DNA of 64,000 nucleotides, taken from contig CAZKZP010000005.1 of the NCBI GenBank assembly GCA_964557295.1, forward strand, positions 1-64,000. Direction: 5' to 3'. Positions 42,680 through 53,758 of the stretch are shown in pieces. Origin of the DNA: JBFMHP01 sp964557295 (GTDB lineage Bacteria; Pseudomonadota; Gammaproteobacteria; RBG-16-57-12). How positions within the stretch are numbered: the first letter of the stretch is position 1; the number at the start of each line of letters is the position of its first letter. The translations under genes were made by a program, and so were the position numbers. The notes below the pieces were generated by a model. That model saw only the letters and a list, made by a program, of their open reading frames with translations. It had not been told where the DNA came from and searched no databases.

Positions 42680-43339
42680 TTACTTGAGATCGAACGTCTT
42701 CTTGTAGCTGGCCGCGAACAGCGGGTCTTCGTCGACCGGCGTGGTGTCTTCCATCGCCACGCTAATGGTAAACGTGAACTCATCCGTGGCGGCATAGCTC
42801 GCAGTGACGTGGCTGTAATCGTTGGCATCGCTTCCCATCCACTGCCCATAGGTGACATTGAATTTGTCGAAATTCGCGCCGAGCGTGTAATACACCCAGT
42901 CGTCGCTCGCACCCATATATTCATCATCCACCGAAATATAAGCAGCCGCCTTTACCGGTCCGAAGCCCGCGGCGACAACCAATTCGGAAAGATCGGTGTC
43001 GTCCAGCTTGCCATCCTCTGGATAGAGATAATGCCAGTACGAAATGTCATAGCTGAAATCGCCCGCCGATCCACCGTACCCCAGGTACAGGTCGGTTTCG
43101 GTGCCGCCGTTCTCGCTGGTGGTCCACACGCCAGCATAGAGTCCATTACCAGCCGCATAATCCAAGCCACCGCTGACCATGCCGCCGTCCGGGCTCAAGT
43201 TCTTGCCGCGCCAGAGATACATGTTGCTCACACCAATGTTGGCGCTTGTTTCGCCGCGCACGGTGGTGGGAATCGTAAGGGCACCAACCGACAAGGTTGA
43301 AAAGACAACTGCCGAGGTGATTATTTTTAACTGTCTCAT
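42680..43339 (-). CDS. TorF-family outer-membrane porin of urea operon
   Basis: A 219-aa beta-barrel protein with signal peptide (cleavage about residue 29). The mature part begins with ANIGVSNMYLWRGKNLSPDG, the hallmark of the TIGR02001/TorF family, and ends in an alternating pattern with C-terminal KKTFDLK. Porins of this family often precede urt genes and presumably let urea cross the outer membrane. AGGAGAG precedes ATG. It is transcribed from a sigma-54-type promoter 70 nt upstream. Confidence 0.85.
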   Translation of the reverse strand: MRQLKIITSAVVFSTLSVGALTIPTTVRGETSANIGVSNMYLWRGKNLSPDGGMVSGGLDYAAGNGLYAGVWTTSENGGTETDLYLGYGGSAGDFSYDISYWHYLYPEDGKLDDTDLSELVVAAGFGPVKAAAYISVDDEYMGASDDWVYYTLGANFDKFNVTYGQWMGSDANDYSHVTASYAATDEFTFTISVAMEDTTPVDEDPLFAASYKKTFDLK

Positions 43340-43409
43340 CTAGTCTCTCCTGGGTTATTAACGCCAAATATCGATCCGTTTCCAGATCGGTATTTCGAGA
43401 CTATCTAAA

Positions 43410-43424
43410 GCAGTTAGCGTGCCA
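43410..43424 (-). promoter_or_regulatory. Sigma-54 promoter of torF-urt operon with NtrC-like sites
   Basis: On the minus strand TGGCACGCTAACTGC: a perfect TGGCACG -24 box and the -12 GC at correct spacing (CTGC for TTGC). NtrC-like sites GCACCAATTTATCTTGCGC (43500-43518) and GTGCACTATCAGAATGCAC (43519-43537) lie 75-113 bp upstream, overlapping the end of ureG. Confidence 0.6.
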
Positions 43425-43507
43425 TATTTGAAATATTGTTAATACACAATCATTTGACGAACAACACGGCCAGTTATCCACCTAGTTAAATGGTAAAACG
43501 CACCAAT

Positions 43508-44182
43508 TTATCTTGCGCGTGCACTATCAGAATGCACAGGAATAACTGAACTATCCGACAGGTTTAGAGACGCATTCACCATTCCTTCTTTTACTATGAA
43601 CGAAACAATCTCTTTCAATCCCAACCCTATCTTGAGATTGCTAAAGACAAAGGGACGAGCGCCGCGCATTTTTTTTGCGTCGCGCTCCATCACTTCCAGT
43701 GATGCACCCACATACGGCGCCAAGTCGATCTTGTTGATCACCAGAAGATCAGATTTGGTGATGCCTGGACCACCCTTGCGCGGAATCTTGTCTCCCGCAC
43801 TTACATCAATTACGTAGATAGTCAGGTCTGAGAGTTCAGGACTGAAGGTGGCACTAAGGTTGTCCCCACCGCTTTCGACAAACACAATATCCAAGTCGCG
43901 ATAACGCTGGTGCAGCTCGTCGATTGCGGCGATGTTCATCGAGGCGTCCTCCCGAATGGCCGTGTGCGGACACCCTCCCGTTTCCACACCTATGATGCGC
44001 CGCGCCTCCAACGCGCCGTTGCGTTGCAGAAACTGAGAGTCCTCTTGGGTATAAATGTCATTGGTCACCACGGCCAGATTGTATTTGTCACGCATTGCCA
44101 GACACAGCGCGAGGGTCAGGGCCGTCTTTCCAGACCCTACGGGTCCGCCGATGCCTACCCGCAAAGTTTTGTTATGTTGCAT
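43508..44182 (-). CDS. ureG: Urease accessory GTPase UreG
   Basis: A 224-aa SIMIBI GTPase with P-loop GIGGPVGSGKTAL (residues 10-22), the nickel-binding CPHTAIRED and FVESGGDNLSATFSPEL, and NKIDLAPYVGA for base recognition. It drives nickel delivery to urease together with UreF and UreD. The C-terminal 15 residues after MVNASLNLS are non-standard. Last gene of the urease operon. Confidence 0.95.
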   Translation of the reverse strand: MQHNKTLRVGIGGPVGSGKTALTLALCLAMRDKYNLAVVTNDIYTQEDSQFLQRNGALEARRIIGVETGGCPHTAIREDASMNIAAIDELHQRYRDLDIVFVESGGDNLSATFSPELSDLTIYVIDVSAGDKIPRKGGPGITKSDLLVINKIDLAPYVGASLEVMERDAKKMRGARPFVFSNLKIGLGLKEIVSFIVKEGMVNASLNLSDSSVIPVHSDSARAR

Positions 44183-44233
44183 GTATCTGTCCTCCGCTAC
44201 ATAAAAAGTTTTTCCAAACGATAGAACGAGCGA

Positions 44234-44917
44234 TCAAGATCTAAACAAACGTGAATACTGCGTCTCGTGCAGCGCGCTAGCAATGGCCAGGCCTGGACAG
44301 ATCATTCCGATCTCCTCATCGCGGCAAAGCATGGCGCTGTCGCGCCAGCGTGGAATGTCGCGCATCAAGCTGGACAATAGACGCTGACCAGCGGTCTGTC
44401 CCAACGGTATGGTCTTGATCGCCGCGGCGATTTGATTCTCACACCACGTCCACAGATAACCCTGCATGGCATCCGGTAGGGGAATCTCCCATTTGACGGA
44501 TCCAAGTGCAAACATGAGAACGAAACTGCAATCACTGGAGTTTCTCCAGGAAGAAGCCTCCGCGATGCCGAGATCATGCAACAGTATCGCCAATGCCTTG
44601 CCAAGGTTGCGCGTCTCGGCAAGCAGCTCCCCGGATTCGCGCGCGGCGATGATATACTGGCTCCAATAACGCAACGCGGCTTGATCATCAACTTGCCAGG
44701 CATGATAGCAGCGCGCCAGCAACGGCAGATCAAGCTGCGCAAGCGAATGTTCCGCCACTCCTTTTATCCAGTCGAGACAGGTGGCTTGATCTCGCACCCA
44801 ACCGGCTTCGATGGCGTACTCCAATCCTTGGGAGTATGCGAATGCGCCCACGGGCAGAGCCGGACTGATCAGTTGCCACAGACGCAATTGCGCCATCGCT
44901 CCGTTCTGCTCAGTCAT
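44234..44917 (-). CDS. ureF: Urease accessory protein UreF
   Basis: A 227-aa all-helical protein with the UreF signature LWQLISPALPVGAFAYSQGLE and C-terminal IPRWRDSAMLCRDEEIGMI. It forms the activation complex with UreD and gates UreG. ATG 44917 overlaps the 3' end of ureE by 8 nt. Confidence 0.93.
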   Translation of the reverse strand: MTEQNGAMAQLRLWQLISPALPVGAFAYSQGLEYAIEAGWVRDQATCLDWIKGVAEHSLAQLDLPLLARCYHAWQVDDQAALRYWSQYIIAARESGELLAETRNLGKALAILLHDLGIAEASSWRNSSDCSFVLMFALGSVKWEIPLPDAMQGYLWTWCENQIAAAIKTIPLGQTAGQRLLSSLMRDIPRWRDSAMLCRDEEIGMICPGLAIASALHETQYSRLFRS

Positions 44918-45353
44918 GATGATGGCGATGCGCGCCGCCATAGGCTCCTGCCTCAGGCTCGAACGGAGCAAACTCCGACTTCACGTTTAGCCCCATGCGT
45001 TCCATCATTTCATCCAGGACATGGTCATGGAGGTAGCGCAGACCCGATGCGCTTATTTGCAAGGGAACATGGCGATTACCCAAGTGATAGGCGGCGCGCA
45101 ACAGCAGCAGGTGATCGCCGCTGACGACACATGAAGTTTGTTCGGCCGCAGCCCTGATCTCCACAACCATCCCATCGGACGATCTCAGGCCGTTACCGCC
45201 GCGCAGGATCGTGCCGCGCGGCAGCAGCAGCCCTACTTCGCGGCCATCCTCCAACCTCGAGCGCAACCTTGATTTCTGCCGCAATTCAAACGGCAGCTTG
45301 AGCGCGCCATCCGTGTGATGCACATGATCCAGCAGTTCAGTAAAGATAATCAC
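44910..45353 (-). CDS. ureE: Urease nickel metallochaperone UreE
   Basis: A 147-aa protein started at GTG 45353 (GGGGA 9 nt upstream; aligned starts are IIFTEL). A TTG start further up would add unconserved residues. Family segments are LPFELRQKSRLRSRLEDGRE and VGLLLPRGTIL, HLGNRHVPLQI and YLHDHVLDEMMERMG with the nickel-binding His, and a His-rich tail GGAHRHHHD. It donates nickel to UreG. Confidence 0.92.
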   Translation of the reverse strand: MIIFTELLDHVHHTDGALKLPFELRQKSRLRSRLEDGREVGLLLPRGTILRGGNGLRSSDGMVVEIRAAAEQTSCVVSGDHLLLLRAAYHLGNRHVPLQISASGLRYLHDHVLDEMMERMGLNVKSEFAPFEPEAGAYGGAHRHHHD

Positions 45354-45392
45354 ATTCGTCTGTCCCCAATGATTTTTACGGCGTTTTACCAA

Positions 45393-47096
<1,704 letters not shown>

Positions 47097-47420
47097 CTAC
47101 CCCTCCTTCCCTGCATCGAGCGGACCCATCACCTTGCCCTGGAAGCCAAAGACCATGCGCGCGCCGCCATAAGCGACCAGCTCGACCTCTCGACTTTGCC
47201 CGGGTTCAAAGCGCACGGCGGTGCCTGCCGGGATGTTCAAGCGAAATCCCCGAGTCATATCCCGATCGAAACGCAGCGCGTTGTTGGTCTCATAGAAGTG
47301 GTAATGCGAGCCAACTTGGATTGGTCGATCGCCGGTGTTGTCCACCCGCAGAATCAGCGTTTCGCGTCCAACATTCAGAGTGATCTCTCCATCATCGACA
47401 ATCATCTCGCCTGGTATCAT
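47097..47420 (-). CDS. ureB: Urease beta subunit UreB
   Basis: A 107-aa protein starting MIPGEMIVDDGEITLNVGRE, with the conserved VGSHYHFYETNNALRFDR and FEPGQSREVELVAYGG. The ATG lies 9 nt after the stop of ureA, and its stop directly precedes ureC. Confidence 0.96.
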   Translation of the reverse strand: MIPGEMIVDDGEITLNVGRETLILRVDNTGDRPIQVGSHYHFYETNNALRFDRDMTRGFRLNIPAGTAVRFEPGQSREVELVAYGGARMVFGFQGKVMGPLDAGKEG

Positions 47421-47429
47421 CGCACCCTC

Positions 47430-47732
47430 CTACACGATCGGCTGATGCACGGTGACCAGTTTGGTGCCGTCTGGGAATGTCGCCTCCACCTGCACCGCCT
47501 GAATCAACTCCGCCACACCGTCCATGACATCATCGCGACGCAGCAAAGTAGCGCCATAACCCATCAGATCCGCTACGCTACGCCCTTCGCGCGCCCCTTC
47601 CATGATGGCCGCGGAGATCAGCGCCACGGCCTCCGGATAATTCAGTTTCAGGCCACGAGCCTGACGCCGCTCCGCCACCAACGCGGCAGTGAAAATCAGC
47701 AATTTATCTTTCTCTCGAGGTGTCAGTTCCAT
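47430..47732 (-). CDS. ureA: Urease gamma subunit UreA
   Basis: A 100-aa protein, the standard length, beginning MELTPREKDKLLIFTAALVA and containing LNYPEAVALISAAIMEGARE and VQVEATFPDGTKLVTVHQPI. ATG 47732 is preferred over an in-frame ATG five codons upstream. Confidence 0.96.
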   Translation of the reverse strand: MELTPREKDKLLIFTAALVAERRQARGLKLNYPEAVALISAAIMEGAREGRSVADLMGYGATLLRRDDVMDGVAELIQAVQVEATFPDGTKLVTVHQPIV

Positions 47733-47777
47733 GGTTGCTCCCATCACTATTTTTCAAATTTCGGTTCAATTGGCTGG

Positions 47778-48611
47778 TTACGTGCTCCAAATTCGCGGCG
47801 GACAAGCCGCACGCCCCAGTAGTAAGGGACGGATTGCTTGCCAGACGCGCTGAAAGCAATGCCGGGCCTGTGCGCCATGCCGGCCCAGATAGCGGCATAC
47901 CAGCGCTTCATCGAGCAGCGTTACGCTGAGCAATCCACCTTCCAGCGCGGGCAGCGCGGCACGGGCAGCGCGCAGCACCCTCTCATCGGCATTGCTTGCC
48001 AGCAAGACACCAGTGACGCAGCACCCCGACATGCCCCATGGCGCGGAGACCAGGCCGCCGGAACCGGGCAACAGCTGACGCTCGATCAATACAGGCCGCC
48101 CACACCGGAACAGCGATAAGTGTTGGGACACGTAGCCATGCTCGAAACCTTCCCCGCATGCCGGTCGGCCAAGACACATAATTTCCCAGCCGATAAAACG
48201 CGCGCCCTCCGCCAACTCGATCCGGGTTCCCAGCGCGGCGTTGCACCCATTGAACAGAATAGTGTCCTGTGGCAACCATTCGAGAATGCCTCCTTCCGCC
48301 ACAGTCAGATGCTGACGCTGGCTGGCCACTGCACCAGTGGAGCGATAATACTTTCCAGACGCGGGAGTGGTGATTAGCGCATGCCCGCCGGTTTCCACCA
48401 TAACGATAATCTCCAGCGCATCACCGCCCACTACCCCGCCTGGTGGATGAAGCAAATACACATGGCAGGGTGCACCCTCGGGATAAAATGGTCTTTGGAC
48501 CGACAACGGCCCATGGAATCTGCGGCGCGACAGCACGCTGCGCTGCGCATCGGCGCGGAACGTCAGTTCAATACATCCGCGCCACCCATTTTGCGTTTGA
48601 GCGGCATGCAT
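47778..48611 (-). CDS. ureD: Urease accessory protein UreD
   Basis: A 277-aa scaffold protein with LHPPGGVVGGDALEIIV, TPASGKYYRSTG, LEWLPQDTILFNG and GWEIMCLGRPACGE, all typical of UreD/UreH. It docks UreF and UreG on the apo-urease. Its ATG overlaps the stop of the nickel transporter gene (TGATG). Confidence 0.93.
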   Translation of the reverse strand: MHAAQTQNGWRGCIELTFRADAQRSVLSRRRFHGPLSVQRPFYPEGAPCHVYLLHPPGGVVGGDALEIIVMVETGGHALITTPASGKYYRSTGAVASQRQHLTVAEGGILEWLPQDTILFNGCNAALGTRIELAEGARFIGWEIMCLGRPACGEGFEHGYVSQHLSLFRCGRPVLIERQLLPGSGGLVSAPWGMSGCCVTGVLLASNADERVLRAARAALPALEGGLLSVTLLDEALVCRYLGRHGAQARHCFQRVWQAIRPLLLGRAACPPRIWST

Positions 48612-49297
48612 CAATACATCCCCGCAAGGTGTAGGCCCAGGGCAAGCGCGGACAGCGCCACAATAGCGCGAAGCGCGCGCGCCGCTTGTGTCCCACGAGA
48701 AGCCAGTTTGTCGTAGACGCGACTGAGCAGTCCTCCGAATATCAGCATTGAACCCAATACTCCAACGCAAAACAGCAGCAGATACGCCAATGCCAGCATC
48801 GGCGACGATGAACTTGCAAGCGGGAGCAAGACCAACAGCGGCGCGGCGCCGGCCGCGCCATGCAGCATGCCGACGAGCAACGCGCCATGGCCGTGCGCAT
48901 GCCGCGGCGATGCGTGCGAGGAATGCGCGTCATCGCGATGACGGTGCCAATGCGCATGGCCCGGCGAGGCGTCATGCTGATGAAAATGGATATGGGCACG
49001 CTGGCGCGAAAGATCCCAAAACACCCACAGGCCGATCAGCACAAGCACCACGGCCACGGCGGATTCCGCCAACGCCGATAACCGATCTGGGATTGTCATT
49101 CCCAGTAGAATGACCGCGCATCCGATCAGCAGCATGGTCGCGCCGTGCCCGAGCCCCCAGCGCAAACAGAAGCGTAGACACTGCGCAGCCCTGCTCTGTG
49201 TCGCCGCCAGTCCACTGACCGCCATAACGTGGTCGGCGTCAAGTGCATGCAGCATGCCCAATGCGAAGGCCAGCGCCAAAACCGAAACCGTGTCCAT
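48611..49297 (-). CDS. NiCoT-like nickel transporter of the urease operon
   Basis: A 228-aa membrane protein with about six helices. The NiCoT-type signature HALDADHVMAVSG lies in helix 1 (residues 17-29). A long His-rich loop (about 100-137, HIHFHQHDASPGHAH...) is typical of UreH-like nickel importers, and GMLHGAAGAAPLLVLLPLA follows. As the first gene of the urease operon it supplies nickel for UreC. Translation of ureD is coupled to its stop. Confidence 0.88.
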   Translation of the reverse strand: MDTVSVLALAFALGMLHALDADHVMAVSGLAATQSRAAQCLRFCLRWGLGHGATMLLIGCAVILLGMTIPDRLSALAESAVAVVLVLIGLWVFWDLSRQRAHIHFHQHDASPGHAHWHRHRDDAHSSHASPRHAHGHGALLVGMLHGAAGAAPLLVLLPLASSSSPMLALAYLLLFCVGVLGSMLIFGGLLSRVYDKLASRGTQAARALRAIVALSALALGLHLAGMY

Positions 49298-49334
49298 GAA
49301 GAGTGCCCATGATTGTTCGACCTAATAGACGAGT

Positions 49335-49349
49335 GCAACACGTGTGCCA
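49335..49349 (-). promoter_or_regulatory. Sigma-54 promoter of urease operon with NtrC-like sites
   Basis: On the minus strand TGGCACACGTGTTGC, a perfect match to TGGCACR-N4-TTGC. The start would be near 49323, 26 nt before the first codon. NtrC-like half sites TGCACC occur at 49401-49406 and 49433-49438 (the latter continuing TCGTTAGCGCA), 52-100 bp upstream of the -24 box. The remainder of 49298-49573 shows no gene. Confidence 0.7.
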
Positions 49350-49573
49350 CTACAAAAGATGTGCAAAAACGCGCGCTTAGTGAAGGCAGCGCAGACTGCT
49401 TGCACCATTCGCGATCAAGTATTGCGGACGCATGCACCTCGTTAGCGCACTGACAACCGCTTGTTGCGTTCACCTTGCGCCGCGACGTGTATACCAACAG
49501 CAGGCTTGCAACCGGGAAGCGCCCTGGTCCAATTCTTGCCCCAAAGGTATGTAACGCTTAACGGTGTCGAAGT

Positions 49574-50234
49574 ATGGATGAGTACTCGCTTGGATTTGAT
49601 CCGCATGATCCTGGCTTTGAGCAGAGGACCAGCATCAACGTCAAAGACTTTGCCGCCACCCGCGCGCATCCGCCCTCTCCGGACAAGTGCCGCAGCTGCG
49701 GCCTGTGCGTGGCGCATTGCCCTACTTACAAGATAAACGCGCAGGAGAACCAGTCGCCGCGCGGGCGGATACGCTTGATCCATCGAGTGTTGCATGACGG
49801 TGCTGCATTGTCAGACGAGGAGGCTGTCGCGCTGCACCAATCAATGCACACTGTGTCGCGCATGCGAAAAGGTGTGCCCTTCAAAAATGGGATACGGGGA
49901 GCTGTATGACAGCGTACACGCTAGACTGGCTGAAACCTCGCGCCTTCATACGCCGTTCATCATCCGACTGCTGCGCGACCAGTTAGCGATAAAACCCTGG
50001 CTTCAAGTCGTCGCACGCTCGGCGCTCCGGCTGTACCAGGCACGCGGCATTCGTCGACTGATGTGCAAGCATGGCCTTCTTAGCGACGCGCTGGTGCCAG
50101 ACCGCCGGAGCGGGCGACCACTGCGCGCTTGCCATGACTCGAAAACCGAAGCACGCTGCGGGAAAGTGGCGTTGTTCACCGCATGTCTCTCCAATCTTGT
50201 GGACAACCAAATCCACCCGTGCAACTGCGTTTAA
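49574..50234 (+). pseudogene. Decayed Fe-S subunit of GlcF/lactate dehydrogenase type
   Basis: The first frame (49574 to about 49850) encodes a ferredoxin-like segment with CRSCGLCVAHCPTY and the linker PRGRIRLIH. The second 4Fe-4S motif, CTLCRACEKVCPSKMGYGEL, is in a different frame (from about 49845 to 50234), so a frameshift lies just before it. The second frame continues with VALFTACLSNLVDNQ, the start of the first CCG domain, and then stops; the roughly 200 residues normally following are missing. In an intact enzyme this subunit carries electrons from glycolate or lactate oxidation to quinone. No flavoprotein partner is adjacent. Confidence 0.8.
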
Positions 50235-50334
50235 ATAAATGCCATTCGGCCCTTTTAATTCCGGCGCAGGGGCTAGGCGCCACAACGCCAGACAGCAATA
50301 GACGCCGTTTCATGTTGCATTATTTGCGACGTGG

Positions 50335-51261
50335 TCACTTGAACAGTTCCGCATACCATTTCACTGTTTCATTGAGACCGTCGCGCAGCGGCACGACCGG
50401 CCGCCATCCCGTTACCGCTGTAATCCGCCCAATGTCGGCTTGCAAATGCATGACCTGATCGGGACGGTAGTCGATCTGGCCGAAGCCGAGCGGCAGGGTC
50501 GGATCGACAGCGTCGCGGATCATCCCAATCGTATCGGCCAACCGCGGTGCATCGCCGCTGCCGAGATTGAAGATACCGGTCGCCTGCTCGTTCAACAGCA
50601 CGGCGGCGAAGCCGGCCGCCGCGTCCCGGACATGCAGGAAATCCCATTTCTGCTCACCCTTGGTGAGCAGGGGGCATTCTCCCGCCAGCAGGGTGCGAAT
50701 GAGCGACGGGATCATCCAGTGTTCATGATCGCGCGGCCCATAGGTGGAGAAAATCCGCAGCCAAGCGAAGCGCATCTCATTGAGACCACACCAGGTCTCC
50801 GTCACGCGGCAGGCCGCCAACTTGGCGTGGCCGTAAAGCGTGGTCGGCGCCGCGGGATCATCCTCCCGGCAAAGCCGATTGATCGGACCATATTCGGCCT
50901 GCGACCCGGCACCAACGAAGTGCCGCGCCCCCCATTCCCGTGCGGCGGCTGCCAGCCGCAGCGTGGCCGGAACATTGTCGACCTGCGACACCTCGTTGCG
51001 GGCGCTGCCTGCCACTCCCAGCCAGGCCATATGCAACAGAGCGTCAGGCGCAAATTGCCGGGCCGCCTCATGCCACTCCATGCCCGCCATCAGATCGCCC
51101 TTAATCAGGGTGAGTTTGCCCTCCAGCCCGCTGAGGCGTTCCGGCAGGGTAGCGCCGCGCTGCAGCACGGCGACCGCCAGACCCTGCCCGACCATAGTCC
51201 GCGCGACAAAAGAGCCGAGAAAACCGCCAGCACCGGCGATGAGAATACGCTCGATGCTCAT
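50335..51261 (-). CDS. NAD-dependent epimerase/dehydratase
   Basis: A 308-aa extended short-chain dehydrogenase: N-terminal nucleotide motif IAGAGGFLGSF (GxxGxxG), catalytic YGHAK (YxxxK), FSTYGPRDHEHWM and WDFLHVRDAAAGFAAVL. Proteins of this type make or modify nucleotide sugars for O-antigen or capsule. No glycosyltransferase or methyltransferase is adjacent, so the substrate cannot be given. ATG 51261 begins MSIERILIAGAGG; a longer frame is unsupported. Confidence 0.88.
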   Translation of the reverse strand: MSIERILIAGAGGFLGSFVARTMVGQGLAVAVLQRGATLPERLSGLEGKLTLIKGDLMAGMEWHEAARQFAPDALLHMAWLGVAGSARNEVSQVDNVPATLRLAAAAREWGARHFVGAGSQAEYGPINRLCREDDPAAPTTLYGHAKLAACRVTETWCGLNEMRFAWLRIFSTYGPRDHEHWMIPSLIRTLLAGECPLLTKGEQKWDFLHVRDAAAGFAAVLLNEQATGIFNLGSGDAPRLADTIGMIRDAVDPTLPLGFGQIDYRPDQVMHLQADIGRITAVTGWRPVVPLRDGLNETVKWYAELFK

Positions 51262-52139
51262 GCCGACCTCGTCCGCAGGTTGGCAGATGTTCCAGCAATG
51301 CGCGATATCAGCATCAAAACGCCCCCCGAGCCGCCCGGTTGGGCGGGATCGCTGAAGCACAAACGGTGCTGCACCTTTGCCAGCGTGATGCGCAGGAATC
51401 AAAAAGTTGGCCACGCAGAAGACCGCGGCCACCAGGACAGAGAATAAGAATTTGAAACGCCATTCTTGAGGATAAGGAGGATAAGAATTTCGGGCCTTCA
51501 GGAAATCGTGTGGGTGAACTCAGCGGTTCGATCGGCCTGAGAGTCGCGCAGGTACTGGGTTTCAGCCATTTCATTTTGGTCTCCGAATCGGCATGATTTT
51601 CTAATGGCTAAATTCGACAAAGCGAATGGGTCTTGCGGACGCGGACCGGTTCACTAGTTTCCGCCCCCTGGAGCCAGTATGCGGCGTGTTTGGTGATCCT
51701 CTTGCCGGGTCATCCGGCTCATGCGGCGTTCAGGACGAGCGTACGGGTTACGCTGCGAGGATTTCTTGAAGACCCGGAATTTTAACTACCATTTTTCGCA
51801 AATGGCCCACGGTTAAGGTACCGCCATGCAAGTATAGAAATTATAAACGGCATCTTCCCTTTACATCGTAAGAGTAGACCAACCCATCGCGATTGCCACC
51901 GCAGGCAAAGAGGAAGTCTCAACCAGACATTGGAACGAGGAAAATCGGTGGATGATTGAATCTCTGTGATTTCATACACCTCTTAGTGACACCCGATACT
52001 AGGATGAAGGGGGCAGAGCCCTTTGCAGAGGTCTGTGACAAGAACCGGACGTTCTCCTGACACGCGGAGGTCCATAATGTGGTTTGCTCATTTTTTTCCA
52101 TTGTTATCGGACGCGCACCCGCGTATGCCTGCATCAACA
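51262..52139. other. Gene-free stretch
   Basis: About 0.9 kb without a convincing coding frame, RNA gene or mobile element. Base composition drops towards the right. Short frames are present, but none has both a ribosome site and a recognisable sequence. Confidence 0.5.
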
Positions 52140-52203
52140 TGTACAATATATGTACACTTATAACAAACCCCCCGCCCCAGAAGACCACATACGACATATG
52201 TCG
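52140..52203. promoter_or_regulatory. Palindromic operator candidates upstream of DUF4397 gene
   Basis: TGTACA-ATATA-TGTACA (52140-52156) and the perfect palindrome CGACATATGTCG (52192-52203) lie 50-110 bp upstream of the -35 box of the lipoprotein gene. The cognate regulator is unknown. Confidence 0.35.
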
Positions 52204-52250
52204 ATAATATAAGCTTAAAATTGGTGATTTATCTTTAATTTGGCAGCGCC

Positions 52251-52278
52251 TTGACAGCCCGCCTTTTTGTTGTATAAC
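52251..52278 (+). promoter_or_regulatory. Sigma-70 promoter of DUF4397 lipoprotein gene
   Basis: TTGACA (52251-52256), 16-nt spacer, TATAAC (52273-52278). Transcript leader about 125 nt. Confidence 0.65.
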
Positions 52279-52408
52279 TATTGTATATGTATTTGGTTGT
52301 CAAATACCTATTGCTGCATTTACATCGAACCTTCCAGGGACCGTCGATAGTGATGTGCAGATGATCAGCGGTCCTAATTACTTGCCACATCAACCGAGGA
52401 GCACCCAA

Positions 52409-53689
52409 ATGAAACGATTAATCATGCTCGCGCTACTCAGCGCTATGGTTGTCATCTTAGCGGGCTGCAATGATGACGATCCTACCGCACAGGTGCGCGT
52501 GGTCCATGCCTCACCCGATGCCCCCAATGTTGACGTGTTGGTCAACAATAACGTCGAGCTGAGCGATGTGCCGTTTAAAGGCGTCAGCCGCTACCTCAGT
52601 GTGGATTTAGGAGATGATCCGAATTTCAAGATCAACGCCGCGGGCACCTCAACCACCGTAATAAGCAACACACTTCGTCTTGAAGAGGGAAAGCAATACA
52701 CACTGCTCGCCGCAAACACTCTGTCGAATATCGAACCGCTGCTACTCTCCGATGAAACCTTGAGCCCCGCTTCCGGATCTTTCAAGGTGCGCATACTGCA
52801 CGCCTCCCCCTCCGCCCCCGTGGTGGATGTGTATGTCACAGCCTCGGGTGACGATATTGCGACGATCTCGCCCACCCTATCCGACGTGTCGTTCAAGGAC
52901 TATTCCGATTATCTGGAGATCCCCGCAGGGGACTACCGGGTCCGCGTCACCGGCGCAGGCAGCAAGACCCCTGTCTATGATTCAGGTACCGTGGCGCTGG
53001 GCGCCGGTGTCACCTACACCATCGTCGCCGTCACCACGACCACCGGGCTTTCTCCCATCAGCCTCTTGGTATTGACAGGCGACAACAGCAACCCCTCGAT
53101 AGAGATCGCCGATACTCGCGCCCAGATCCGTGCGGTGCACGCCGCCTACGACGCCCCAGCAGTTGATGTACTCGTGGATAATGTCGAGGCACTGGGTGAT
53201 GTTCCCTTTAAGGCCGCATCCGGCTATCTGGAGGTGCTCTCAGGCGCCCGGAATTTCAAGATCAACGCCGCCAACACTTCCAACACCGTTATCCAGGCCA
53301 CACCTACCCTGGAGCGCGGACTCGACTACACACTCATTGCAGTCGGCTCACTGACATCGGGCACCCTGGAACCCCTGCTGGCCGTGGATGACAACAGCGC
53401 ACCCGCAAGCGGCAAGGCCAAGGTGAGGGTTATTCACGCCTCGCCGGACGCTCCAGCCGTGGATATCTATGTGGACAACGCTAAGGCGCTAAGCAACGTG
53501 CCCTATAAGGCGATCTCCGATTATCTGGAGGTTGCCGCCGGTCAAGCCAATATTCAGGTCTTCGCGACCGGCACCACCACCTCGCCGGTCATCGATGCAA
53601 CCGTGACCCTGGCGGACGGAACCATCTACACGATTATTGCCATGAACCAACTCCCAGCCATCGAACCAGTGGTGCTGGAAGACAATTAA
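52409..53689 (+). CDS. DUF4397 repeat lipoprotein
   Basis: A 426-aa surface lipoprotein: signal MKRLIMLALLSAMVVILAGC (lipobox LAGC, Cys20), then four tandem repeats of about 100 residues, each opening with (V/I)RxxHASPDAPxVDV(L/Y)V and containing DVPFKxxSxYLEV and a YTIIA-type strand (repeats start near residues 27, 124, 228 and 333). Repeats 1 and 3, and 2 and 4, are most alike in spacing. The fold is all-beta; family members occur in secreted and cell-surface proteins without defined function. CGAGGAG precedes ATG. It has its own promoter and a strong terminator. Confidence 0.9.
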   Translation: MKRLIMLALLSAMVVILAGCNDDDPTAQVRVVHASPDAPNVDVLVNNNVELSDVPFKGVSRYLSVDLGDDPNFKINAAGTSTTVISNTLRLEEGKQYTLLAANTLSNIEPLLLSDETLSPASGSFKVRILHASPSAPVVDVYVTASGDDIATISPTLSDVSFKDYSDYLEIPAGDYRVRVTGAGSKTPVYDSGTVALGAGVTYTIVAVTTTTGLSPISLLVLTGDNSNPSIEIADTRAQIRAVHAAYDAPAVDVLVDNVEALGDVPFKAASGYLEVLSGARNFKINAANTSNTVIQATPTLERGLDYTLIAVGSLTSGTLEPLLAVDDNSAPASGKAKVRVIHASPDAPAVDIYVDNAKALSNVPYKAISDYLEVAAGQANIQVFATGTTTSPVIDATVTLADGTIYTIIAMNQLPAIEPVVLEDN

Positions 53690-53698
53690 TCTCAATCC

Positions 53699-53730
53699 CG
53701 TAAGCGAGGCAGACGCCTCGCTTACGTTTT
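53699..53730 (+). terminator. Rho-independent terminator after DUF4397 gene
   Basis: CGTAAGCGAGGC (53699-53710) and GCCTCGCTTACG (53715-53726) form a perfect 12-bp stem with a 4-nt loop followed by TTTTATT. Confidence 0.9.
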
Positions 53731-53758
53731 ATTGAGCACAACAATCACGGCAGCCATC

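Noticed and set aside
51314..52197. Several 65-92-codon minus-strand frames in the 51.3-52.2 kb gap
   Set aside because: None combines a ribosome site with conserved-looking sequence, and codon use is irregular.
52409..53689. DNA repeats resembling a CRISPR or tandem array
   Set aside because: The repetition is at the protein level (four DUF4397 units of about 100 residues) with diverged codons. No CRISPR-type repeat-spacer pattern was seen anywhere in the window.
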